Shown in pieces: positions 9,081-16,614 of a stretch of 64,000 nt of DNA. Under the pieces are notes generated by a model. The model ran no database searches, was not told where the DNA came from, and saw only the letters and a list, made by a program, of their open reading frames with translations. Where the stretch lies: the NCBI RefSeq assembly GCF_030538695.1, contig NZ_JAUNTN010000001.1, positions 1-64,000 on the forward strand, read 5' to 3'. The position numbers were made by a program, and so were the translations under genes. This stretch comes from Paracoccus sp. (in: a-proteobacteria) (GTDB lineage Bacteria; Pseudomonadota; Alphaproteobacteria; Rhodobacterales; Rhodobacteraceae). Positions within the stretch are counted from its first letter, which is position 1. Every line of letters begins with the position of its first letter.

Positions 9081-9114
9081 ACCTAATTGCCAGCATCACG
9101 CAAAGCCTTCGTAA

Positions 9115-9124
9115 TTATAGATAG
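9115..9124. promoter_or_regulatory. BioR operator, bioY promoter region (site 2)
   Basis: TTATAGATAG matches the reverse complement of the BioR box at nine of ten positions. It is 44 bases from site 1, about four helical turns, which would allow two repressor dimers on the same DNA face. Confidence 0.65.
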
Positions 9125-9154
9125 ACTCGATGCCTATCTTCGGAGGACAGACCC

Positions 9155-9712
9155 ATGGCATTTCTCACCCCCACTCTGACCCGTCCCGCAGCGCTCGGAC
9201 GCAGCCTCGCGCTGGCGCTCGGCGGCGCGGCGCTGATCACGCTCGGCGCCAAAATCCAGATCCCGTTCTGGCCGGTGCCGATGACACTGCACACGTTGGC
9301 GGTCTTCTTCGTCGCCGCCACGCTCGGGCCGAGGCTCGGCTTTACGGCAATGGCGGCCTATCTGGCGGCGGGCGCCCTGGGAATTCCGGTCTTCTCGGGC
9401 ACGCCGGAACGCGGAATCGGGCTGGCGTATATGGCCGGACCGACCGGCGGTTATCTTGCGGGCTACCTGTTGGGCGCGGGCCTGACCGGCTGGCTGGCGC
9501 AGGGGCGCGGGTTGATCGGGCGCTTCCTGGCGATGCTGGCGGGCCTCGCCGTGGTCTATATCCTCGGCCTCGCCTGGCTGGCGCTCTATCTCCCGGCGCA
9601 GGGGCTGCTGGCCGCGGGTCTCACGCCCTTCCTGCTCGGCGATCTGGTCAAGCTGGCTTTGGCCTCGGGCCTCATCGCGGCCATCGCCCGCTTCCGGACC
9701 CGCGCGGCATGA
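9155..9712 (+). CDS. bioY: BioY biotin transporter, S component
   Basis: Substrate-binding membrane component of an ECF-type biotin importer (185 aa, about six hydrophobic helices). Family signatures visible are [16 protein letters not shown] near residues 36-51 and [14 protein letters not shown] near 97-110, both lining the biotin pocket in BioY proteins. The gene has GGAGG about ten bases before its ATG and overlaps bioB through an ATGA junction, so uptake and synthesis are coupled. No BioM/BioN genes are nearby; BioY can work alone or with a shared ECF module. Confidence 0.95.
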   Translation: MAFLTPTLTRPAALGRSLALALGGAALITLGAKIQIPFWPVPMTLHTLAVFFVAATLGPRLGFTAMAAYLAAGALGIPVFSGTPERGIGLAYMAGPTGGYLAGYLLGAGLTGWLAQGRGLIGRFLAMLAGLAVVYILGLAWLALYLPAQGLLAAGLTPFLLGDLVKLALASGLIAAIARFRTRAA

Positions 9713-10683
9713 TCCGAAGCGACTGGACCATGGCGGAGGCCCGGGCGATCCACGCCCTGCCCTTCGCCGACCTCATGCACCGCGCCCAGACCCTGCACCG
9801 CGCGCATTTCGACCCCAACGCGATCGAAACCGCGAGCCTGCTCAGCCTCAAGACCGGCGGCTGCCCCGAGGATTGCGGCTATTGCTCGCAATCGGCCTTT
9901 CACGACACCGGGGTGAAGGCCACCAAGCTCATGGAAGCCGAGGAGGTTCTGGCCGCCGCACAGCGCGCCAAGGCTTCCGGCGCGCAGAGGTTCTGCATGG
10001 GGGCCGCCTGGCGCAGCCCCAAAGACCGCGACATGGACAAGCTCTGCGACATGGTGCGGGGCGTGTCCGAGCTGGGGCTGGAAACCTGCATGACGCTGGG
10101 AATGCTGTCGCCCGAACAGGTCGCGCGGCTGAAGGCGGCGGGCCTGGATTTCTACAACCACAACATCGACACCTCGCCCGAGTATTACGCGCAGATCGCC
10201 ACCACCCGCACCATGGAGGACCGCCTCGACACGGTCGAACAGGTCCGCAAGGGCGGCATCAAGGTCTGCTGTGGCGGCATCCTCGGCATGGGCGAGGCCG
10301 AGGAGGACCGCATCGCCATGCTGGTGACGCTGGCGACCCTGCCCACGCATCCCGACAGCGTGCCGGTGAACCTGTGGAACGAGATCGAGGGCGTGCCGGT
10401 GCAGGCGCGGGCCCAGGCCGTCGATCCCTTCGCGCTGGTGCGCATCGTGGCGCTGGCCCGCATCCTGATGCCAGCGTCGGTCGTCCGCTTGTCGGCCGGG
10501 CGCACGGGAATGAGCGACGAACTGCAGGCGCTGTGCTTCCTTGCCGGAGCGAACTCGATCTTCGTGGGCGACCAGTTGCTGACCACCGGCAACCCGGCGG
10601 CCTGGAAGGATCAGGATCTGCTGACCCGGCTCGGGATGCACATCGCCCCCGCGCAGGCCCGGCGCGCGGTCGCGGCGGAATAG
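9709..10683 (+). CDS. bioB: Biotin synthase BioB
   Basis: Radical-SAM enzyme (324 aa) that inserts sulfur into dethiobiotin. The [4Fe-4S] motif CxxxCxxC is at C52, C56 and C59 ([13 protein letters not shown]). The conserved Cys residues for the [2Fe-2S] cluster ([26 protein letters not shown]) and Arg in VVRLSAGR are all present. Its length matches the family. The ATG overlaps the bioY stop (ATGA). No bioF, bioA or bioD lie here, so the locus supplies only the last step plus uptake and its repressor. The gene ends two bases before the convergent PdxR-like gene. Confidence 0.97.
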   Translation: MIRSDWTMAEARAIHALPFADLMHRAQTLHRAHFDPNAIETASLLSLKTGGCPEDCGYCSQSAFHDTGVKATKLMEAEEVLAAAQRAKASGAQRFCMGAAWRSPKDRDMDKLCDMVRGVSELGLETCMTLGMLSPEQVARLKAAGLDFYNHNIDTSPEYYAQIATTRTMEDRLDTVEQVRKGGIKVCCGGILGMGEAEEDRIAMLVTLATLPTHPDSVPVNLWNEIEGVPVQARAQAVDPFALVRIVALARILMPASVVRLSAGRTGMSDELQALCFLAGANSIFVGDQLLTTGNPAAWKDQDLLTRLGMHIAPAQARRAVAAE

Positions 10684-10685
10684 GC

Positions 10686-12098
10686 TCAGCCCGGAACGCT
10701 TCGGGCGAGGATCTCCACCGCCCGGGCGATCTGCCCTTCGTCCAGCGCCGCATAGCCCAGCCGGAAGGCCTGCGGCGCCGGGCCCTCTAGCGCAAAGCGC
10801 GTACCCGGCAGCAGCGCCAGTCCCGCCTGCCCCGCGGCTTTGGCCCAGGCCTCGGCTGACCTCCCCTCGCAACGCAGCCACAGCGCGAGCCCTCCGGCGG
10901 GCAAGTCGAATGTCGCCCGCCCGGCGAGGTGTTCGCCCAGCAGCGCCGCCAGCAGATCCCGCCGCGCCCGGTAGACCCGCCGCGCCTTGCGGGCGTGACG
11001 GCCTAGATCGCCATCGCGGATCAGCTCCGCCAGTGCCGCCTCCAGTGGCGCGTCGCCCTGCCGGTCGATGGCGGCGCGCGCCTCGGCCATGCGGGTCAAC
11101 AACGGCTCGGGCGCCAGCGCATAGCCCAACCGGATGCCCGGCGAGAGCAGCTTCGACAGCGAGCCCACATAGATCAGCGGTAAGCCCTCGGGCGCACGGG
11201 CGGCCAGCGGCAGCACGGGGCGGCCCTCGAACCGGTACTCGTGGTCGTAATCGTCCTCGATCAATGTGAGCCCATGGCGCTGCGCCAACTCCAGCAGCTG
11301 CAGCCGCCGCGCCGCGCCCATGGTCACCGTGGTCGGGTATTGGTGATGCGGCGTGACATAGACCGCCCGGATGCGCGGATCGCGGGCAAGCGCAGCCTCC
11401 AGCGCGTCGATCCTGAGGCCGCCGCCATCCACCGGCACGCCCCGCACCTCTGCCCCCGCTGCGCGGAACGCTTCCCAGGCTAGCGGATAGCCCGGTTCCT
11501 CGACGGCGATGACCTCGCCCGGCGACAGCGCCGCCCGTACAGCCAGGAACAGCGCCATCTGGCTGCCCCGCGCGATCAGCAGCCGCGACGGCTCCGCCAC
11601 TACGCCCCGGTCCGTGGCGAGATAGCCCGCCAGTGCCTCGCGCAGTGAGGATGTGCCGCGTGCATCGCCGTAATCCGCCCCGGCGCGGAAGGCCGACGAC
11701 AGCAGCGCACGGCGAAAGGCCCGGGCCAGCGCTTTGTCGGGCACCAGCTTGGGGTCCGGCGCGCCGTCGGTAAACGCGAGCCTTGCGCGTGGCGCCACCG
11801 GGTCCATCGGCGTGGGCGCGGGTCTGCGGACCAGCATCCCCTGCGGCAGATCCTGCGCCACGAAGGTGCCCCGCGCCGGTTCCGCCTGCAACCAGCCTTG
11901 CGTCAGTAGCTCCTGATAGGCGGCATCCACCGTATTGCGATGGACCCCCAGCTCGCGCGCCAGCGCCCGAGTGCCGGGCAGCCGCGCTCCGGGCTTCAGG
12001 CGGCCGCGGGTGATGTCACGGGTGATCGCCTCGGCAATGGCGAGGAAAAGCGGGCCGTCGTGGCCCGGCTCCATCTCGAGGGCAAGAGGCTCGCGCAT
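10686..12098 (-). CDS. pdxR: MocR/PdxR-type regulator (GntR + aminotransferase fold)
   Basis: A 470-aa fusion of an N-terminal GntR winged helix (residues 15-85: AIAEAITRDITRGRLKPGAR, ARELGVHRNTVDAAYQEL) and a class I aminotransferase-like domain. The PLP lysine is in VGSLSKLLSPGIRLGY, with an upstream EDDYDHEYRF segment as in MocR proteins. PdxR members sense pyridoxal phosphate and control vitamin B6 genes. The divergent operon ending in pdxY (13560) supports that role. The symbol is by context; other MocR proteins respond to different ligands. Confidence 0.82.
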   Translation of the reverse strand: MREPLALEMEPGHDGPLFLAIAEAITRDITRGRLKPGARLPGTRALARELGVHRNTVDAAYQELLTQGWLQAEPARGTFVAQDLPQGMLVRRPAPTPMDPVAPRARLAFTDGAPDPKLVPDKALARAFRRALLSSAFRAGADYGDARGTSSLREALAGYLATDRGVVAEPSRLLIARGSQMALFLAVRAALSPGEVIAVEEPGYPLAWEAFRAAGAEVRGVPVDGGGLRIDALEAALARDPRIRAVYVTPHHQYPTTVTMGAARRLQLLELAQRHGLTLIEDDYDHEYRFEGRPVLPLAARAPEGLPLIYVGSLSKLLSPGIRLGYALAPEPLLTRMAEARAAIDRQGDAPLEAALAELIRDGDLGRHARKARRVYRARRDLLAALLGEHLAGRATFDLPAGGLALWLRCEGRSAEAWAKAAGQAGLALLPGTRFALEGPAPQAFRLGYAALDEGQIARAVEILARSVPG

Positions 12099-12127
12099 GT
12101 CGAAAACCGGCCTAGCTCAATCATTCA

Positions 12128-12153
12128 TACTGGCACTTTTGCATAGGCCAGTA
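12128..12153. promoter_or_regulatory. Candidate PdxR/MocR operator in divergent promoter
   Basis: TACTGG (12128-12133) and CCAGTA (12148-12153) form an inverted repeat across 14 bases. The related strings TGGCACTTTTGC and TTTTGCCA overlap it. The site is 30 bases from the regulator start and 38 from the amidotransferase start, where a MocR-type activator/repressor should act. Inferred from position and symmetry only. Confidence 0.4.
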
Positions 12154-12190
12154 TTTTGCCACAGAGGCGAAAAACGCAAGAGGCTCCGTG

Positions 12191-12886
12191 ATGAAATCCG
12201 CCCTGATCCTGCGCCACCTAGCCTTTGAAGACCTCGGGTCCTTTACCCCGGTTCTGAGGGACGCCGGCTATCAGCTCCAAGACATTGAGGCGGCTGTGGA
12301 CCCACTGCCCGATCCGCCGGAACCGGACCTGGTCGTGGTGCTGGGTGGCCCGATCGGCGTGAATGACGGCGCCGCCTATCCTTGCATGACAGAGGAGCGG
12401 AACTGGCTGACCATGAGGCTGGCGGCGGATCGCCCGACCCTCGGCATTTGCCTCGGCGCACAGCTCATGGCCGCGGCCCTCGGAGCCCGTGTCGCGCCCA
12501 TTGCCGAGAAGGAGATCGGCTTCGCGCCCCTGACCCTAACCGCGCCTGGCTGGGCCGGCCCGCTTGCCCACCTCTCGGACATCCCGGTACTGCACTGGCA
12601 TGGCGAGGGCTTCGACCTGCCCGCCGGAACCGAGCGCCTAGCCGCGACCCCCGGCTGCGAAACACAGGGCTTCGCCCGGGGCCGCAATATTCTCGGCCTG
12701 CAATTCCACCCCGAGGCCGGGATGCTGCCGGATTTCGAACGCTGGCTGATCGGCCACAGCGCAGAGCTGGCGCAGGCAGGGATTGCCCCCGAGGCTCTGC
12801 GGCAGGATGCCAAGGCACATGGCCCTGCGCTGCGGACCGCCGGTCAGGCCATGCTGAAAGATTGGCTGCGGGAGCTGGACGGATGA
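12191..12886 (+). CDS. Class I glutamine amidotransferase-like protein
   Basis: A 231-aa GATase1 domain close to the GMP-synthase/YfeJ-like subfamily. Nucleophile Cys lies in TLGICLGAQLMAAAL (about 95), and the His/Glu of the triad in LQFHPEAGM (about 175). An oxyanion-type VVLGGPIGV segment is near residue 56. The enzyme could hydrolyse glutamine or a gamma-glutamyl compound; no synthetase partner is adjacent. ATG 12191 is preceded by a GTG in the same frame. It overlaps the MOSC gene by four bases and is first of a three-gene operon with pdxY. Confidence 0.85.
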   Translation: MKSALILRHLAFEDLGSFTPVLRDAGYQLQDIEAAVDPLPDPPEPDLVVVLGGPIGVNDGAAYPCMTEERNWLTMRLAADRPTLGICLGAQLMAAALGARVAPIAEKEIGFAPLTLTAPGWAGPLAHLSDIPVLHWHGEGFDLPAGTERLAATPGCETQGFARGRNILGLQFHPEAGMLPDFERWLIGHSAELAQAGIAPEALRQDAKAHGPALRTAGQAMLKDWLRELDG

Positions 12887-13563
12887 GGCCCGTCACACTC
12901 CTGACAGGTCGCGCCGCTCCCCTGCCCGGAAGCGACACGCTGAGCGGGATCGGCAAGACGGCGGTTACCCACCCGCTGAGGCTTGGCCCCGAGGGGTTCG
13001 AAGGCGACGAACAGGCCGACCGGCGCGTACATGGCGGCGTCGAGAAGGCCGTGCATCATTATCCGCTCGATCATTACAGCGACTGGCGCGCGGAACTCGG
13101 CGACCTTCAGGCGCTGACCGCTCCCGGCGGGTTCGGCGAGAATATCTCGACCGCCGGGCTCACCGAAGCGGAGGTCGCCGTCGGCGATACATTCCGGCTG
13201 GGCGGCGCGCTGATCCAGGTCTCGCAGGGGCGCCAGCCCTGCTGGAAGCTCAACCACCGCTTCGGCCTGCCCGACATGGCGCGGCGCGTGCAGCAGACCG
13301 GGCGCACGGGATGGTATTACCGGGTGCTCCAGACCGGCACCGTTACCCCCGGGGACCGGCTGGAGCTGATCGACCGCCTGGCACCGGACTGGACTTTACG
13401 ACGGCTCTGGCACGCTCTCTATGTGGACCGGATGAACCTGGTCGAACTCGAAGGTATCGCCAAGCTCAATGTCCTGGCCGAGGGCTGGCGCAAATACGCG
13501 GTCCGGAGGTTGGAAAGCCGCCGGGTCGAGGACTGGAGTGCAAGACTGGACGGCACCGCATGA
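12883..13563 (+). CDS. MOSC domain protein (YiiM-like)
   Basis: A 226-aa protein with the MOSC beta-barrel: EQADRRVHGGVEKAVHHYP and GFGENISTAGLTE, then SQGRQPCWKLNHRFG containing the conserved Cys that binds molybdenum cofactor in this superfamily, and a YiiM-type C-terminal tail. YiiM proteins reduce N-hydroxylated bases using Moco. It is translationally coupled on both sides (ATGA overlaps) to the amidotransferase and pdxY. Why a Moco protein is linked to vitamin B6 salvage is unclear. Confidence 0.88.
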   Translation: MRPVTLLTGRAAPLPGSDTLSGIGKTAVTHPLRLGPEGFEGDEQADRRVHGGVEKAVHHYPLDHYSDWRAELGDLQALTAPGGFGENISTAGLTEAEVAVGDTFRLGGALIQVSQGRQPCWKLNHRFGLPDMARRVQQTGRTGWYYRVLQTGTVTPGDRLELIDRLAPDWTLRRLWHALYVDRMNLVELEGIAKLNVLAEGWRKYAVRRLESRRVEDWSARLDGTA

Positions 13564-14408
13564 AACGCCCCCCTTTCGTCATTTCGATCCAGAGCCAGGT
13601 GGTCTTCGGCCATGTCGGCAATTCCGCGGCGCTCTTCCCGATGCAAGCGGCAGGCCTCGAGGTGGCGGCGATCCCCACCGTGATCTTCTCGAACACTCCT
13701 GACTACCCGACCCTGCGCGGCCGTGCCCTGCCGCCCGAGTTCTTTTCCGACCTGCTGCAAGGCGCTCGCGAACGCGGCCTGCCCGAGCGGGCGGATTATA
13801 TCCTCACCGGCTATATCGGCTCGCTGGATGTGGCCGAGATGGTGGCGGATTTCGTGGCCGAGGCGAAGGCCGCGAACCCGCGCCTGCGCTACATCTGCGA
13901 CCCGGTGATGGGCGACACCGGTCCCGGACTCTATGTACCCGAAGCCATCGCCGGCGTAATGCGCGACCGGCTGCTGCCGATGGCCGACATCGCCACGCCG
14001 AACCCATTCGAACTCGCCTGGCTCACCGGGCAGCAGATCCACACGTTGGCCGATCTTCAGGCGGCGCGCGAGGCGCTGCACATCGCGCCAGAAGCGCATC
14101 TGATCGCCACCGGCTGCGTACTCGACGACACCGGCCCCGGGCGACTCGAGACGGTGCTCCTGGGCCCCGAAGGTCTCAGCCGCCACCCGACCAAGCGCCT
14201 GCCGATCGCCCTGCCCGGCACCGGCGATCTCTTCGCCGGGCTTGTGGTCGCGGGCATCGGGCGGGGCCTTGCCCTGCCCCGCGCCATCGAGACCGCCCAG
14301 ACCCTAACCGCCCGCGCCCTCAGCCACGCCGAGGCGCTTGGTGCGGGCGAGGTGGTGCTAAGCGAGCCGGAATTTCGTCGCGCGCTGCTTTCGCTTGGGT
14401 CCGGCTGA
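13560..14408 (+). CDS. pdxY: Pyridoxal kinase PdxY
   Basis: Ribokinase-fold kinase (282 aa) that phosphorylates pyridoxal for salvage of vitamin B6. Diagnostic segments are ISIQSQVVFGHVGNSAA at the N-terminus, DPVMGDTGPGLYVP for substrate/metal, TPNPFELAWLTG, and the ATP-site GTGDLFAG near 220, whose Asp is the catalytic base. Length and motif order fit PdxY/PdxK. It is the last gene of the operon controlled, presumably, by the divergent PdxR-like regulator. Confidence 0.94.
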   Translation: MKRPPFVISIQSQVVFGHVGNSAALFPMQAAGLEVAAIPTVIFSNTPDYPTLRGRALPPEFFSDLLQGARERGLPERADYILTGYIGSLDVAEMVADFVAEAKAANPRLRYICDPVMGDTGPGLYVPEAIAGVMRDRLLPMADIATPNPFELAWLTGQQIHTLADLQAAREALHIAPEAHLIATGCVLDDTGPGRLETVLLGPEGLSRHPTKRLPIALPGTGDLFAGLVVAGIGRGLALPRAIETAQTLTARALSHAEALGAGEVVLSEPEFRRALLSLGSG

Positions 14409-14630
14409 GGCCGGGTGACGCGGACATCATCGCCTGATCAGTCTGCGCTTAGAGTTACCTGACCTGCCCCGTTCAGGGTGCGAACGGACTGCCAAAATCC
14501 GTATGAAACCCGGTGGGAATTTGTTCAGCGCAAGGAGGATGCTGCACGCTTGAATATCTACGCCTCCGGCCCAGAGCCGACATTCGTCAAATTCGTTATT
14601 GCCGCGCCGCGCCTTCTCGAGAGCTGCCGC

Positions 14631-15110
14631 TCAAAACTCACCTGCTGCAGGCCCGTCGACCCATTGGCGTTGGACACCTGCTAAGTCAGAATTTGGCCCC
14701 GTGGATAACCGCAAGAACAACCCATATTGGTATCGAAGCTGACCACACAGCGCATGTAACTTTGCGAGATCATGCTCGTCAGCGACGGCATTGGTGGACT
14801 TCTTCACTTCGACGACCAAAAGGTTGCGAAGATTATGCCCACGCTCATGCACAATGATATCAGGAAATACTCGATGGGCCGTCAAATCACCGTTCTCATC
14901 CGGCATCTCAATGTCTTTCGGTTCCAGGCCTGGACCCTTGCGATTGTACTCAATATCCACACTATACAAGGGAAGCCTGGGGTCCATTAGCATAGCCAAT
15001 CGCCCGCAAATTGCACGCTCACCGACATCTTGAGCCAAGATTTGACCATCCTGATTGTAGAGATCTTGTAGGCATAAGCTAATTATTTCATCCAGTTTAT
15101 TGCGATCCAA
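14631..15110 (-). CDS. PD-(D/E)XK-like protein of a putative defence module
   Basis: 159 residues, no named family recognised. The motif FPDIIVHERG then LLVVEVKKS (Asp, then Glu-x-Lys at a strand end about 20 residues later) matches the PD-(D/E)XK nuclease core, after a short N-terminal helical region. The start is TTG 15110, preceded by GGAGGG six bases upstream. It is the last gene of a minus-strand run behind the metallo-beta-lactamase-fold gene (41-bp gap) and the PHP-ATPase gene. DNA is visibly more A+T-rich than the flanking bio/pdx genes, consistent with separate acquisition. A nuclease role is inferred, not proven. Confidence 0.7.
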   Translation of the reverse strand: MDRNKLDEIISLCLQDLYNQDGQILAQDVGERAICGRLAMLMDPRLPLYSVDIEYNRKGPGLEPKDIEMPDENGDLTAHRVFPDIIVHERGHNLRNLLVVEVKKSTNAVADEHDLAKLHALCGQLRYQYGLFLRLSTGPNSDLAGVQRQWVDGPAAGEF

Positions 15111-15151
15111 ATCTAGCCCTCCAGAACTTGGCCGTATGAGATGCCGCCTAT

Positions 15152-16369
15152 TCAGCGTTTTCTGACTGCCATCACGATCTGATTAAATCTCCTATGATCC
15201 ACCTGATGGAAAAAGGCGGAGTGATGGGCTCGAACAGAATCGCGCACTTCATTATGAGGATGCCCATAGTTGTTCGGTCCGGCTGCAGCATAGCCCACCC
15301 GCAACTCCGGCATCGCATTCAATACCTCATCACTATGGTTGTGGACCGACCCGTGATGTGGAACCATAAATACGTTGGTGAGTCCTGAAAAGCGTCGGTA
15401 GAACTTCAGGAATCTTTGTCGACGACGCAAACCATCGAGATGCGCGTCGCCCGTGAGCATCCACCCCCCACAATCGGCCCATTCGTGATGGGGGTGCCAA
15501 TAGGGGTAGCGTCGACAAATAGATATATCTATCTCCATGATTTCCGGTATTATAGGACCGGCGTACAGCGTCATCGAGATCAGGTTGTGATCGGCCCAAA
15601 GCGCGTCATAGCAGTTACGCAGCCTCTCCCGTACTGCCGGGTCCTTCGCTGATTGAGCGATAGCTTTCTTGTCCGTGCCTTTACCGAACTCGGCATCTAG
15701 AGCATCGTTGAAGGCCTTCATCAAAGCCGCGGATGGTTTATGGACATAGGGCACCAATGCCCAATTGAGCTGCCCGCCCGGTGTCATCACAAGGAGAGCC
15801 GCCCCTGGAAAAGCTCGCCGCATCTTTGCGGTACCTGCGCCAGTTTGAGCAACGGAGCTAGTCTCCGGGAAAGGTACCGGTTCACCCGTCCATTTGGCGG
15901 TGCAGTCGCCATCACCGCCGCCAGCCGGAGCGTCAGGCACATCCGGGCCGTCGCCCCCTTCATCGTCACTGTCGTCGACGAAAGTGACGGTTTCAACGCC
16001 GCGGCTGCCAAACCAACCCGACAGATCGCTTACAGCCTCGACGAGCACTCCCGTCAATGCCCCGCGGGAAACATCACGCGCGATGGTTGCGACTAGGGCT
16101 TCCTCATTAAGATAAGGCAAGATCACCTCGCGGACTTTTACCTGCGACAGTAGAAGATCGACACCGTTGACGTGGTCGCTGTCGAGGTGAGAAAGAAAAA
16201 GCAGGTCGATTTCGCCGTCTCTGGCAATGGAACCGACCTCCCGCTTCAACGCATCGGCCTGATTGGAGCCGCAGTCGTACACCCAGCGTAGCGGCTTTTG
16301 ACCAAGCGTCAGCTCGCCGCAATGCAAGCCGCCCTGACCAACTGCATGCTGGACCATCCTCACTTGCAT
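15152..16369 (-). CDS. Metallo-beta-lactamase-fold hydrolase (ComEC C-terminal type)
   Basis: A 405-aa soluble protein. The MBL motif HLDSDHVNGV (HxDxDH, residues about 61-66) is followed by later metal ligands in GDAHLDG and PHHGSVHNHSD, as in ComEC/Rec2-related MBL nucleases and phosphodiesterases. A low-complexity Asp/Gly/Pro-rich segment (residues about 132-155) splits the fold. There is no membrane segment, so it is not a DNA-uptake channel. ATG 16369 has GGAG upstream. Similar stand-alone MBL proteins occur beside AAA ATPases in bacterial defence islands. Substrate is unknown. Confidence 0.8.
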   Translation of the reverse strand: MQVRMVQHAVGQGGLHCGELTLGQKPLRWVYDCGSNQADALKREVGSIARDGEIDLLFLSHLDSDHVNGVDLLLSQVKVREVILPYLNEEALVATIARDVSRGALTGVLVEAVSDLSGWFGSRGVETVTFVDDSDDEGGDGPDVPDAPAGGGDGDCTAKWTGEPVPFPETSSVAQTGAGTAKMRRAFPGAALLVMTPGGQLNWALVPYVHKPSAALMKAFNDALDAEFGKGTDKKAIAQSAKDPAVRERLRNCYDALWADHNLISMTLYAGPIIPEIMEIDISICRRYPYWHPHHEWADCGGWMLTGDAHLDGLRRRQRFLKFYRRFSGLTNVFMVPHHGSVHNHSDEVLNAMPELRVGYAAAGPNNYGHPHNEVRDSVRAHHSAFFHQVDHRRFNQIVMAVRKR

Positions 16370-16614
16370 CTATCGTCTCTCCTTCAAGATTTCGGTCTTA
16401 GTAGGGTCAAAATTCTTGACCGATCTTCAGTAGCGTGATGCCAGTCAAAGGCTTGCCCTCGCGAAATTGGTCAGCCCTTCGCTGACATTCTCCGATTTGG
16501 TTGTCGCGGCATTGCAGCGTCCCCGAACCGATCATCCATGGCGGCTCATAACAAGACCAAGGGAGAATGTCGTTGGGAGGTAGGGCGTGAAACGCTTCGG
16601 CTTCTTTAACGCAT

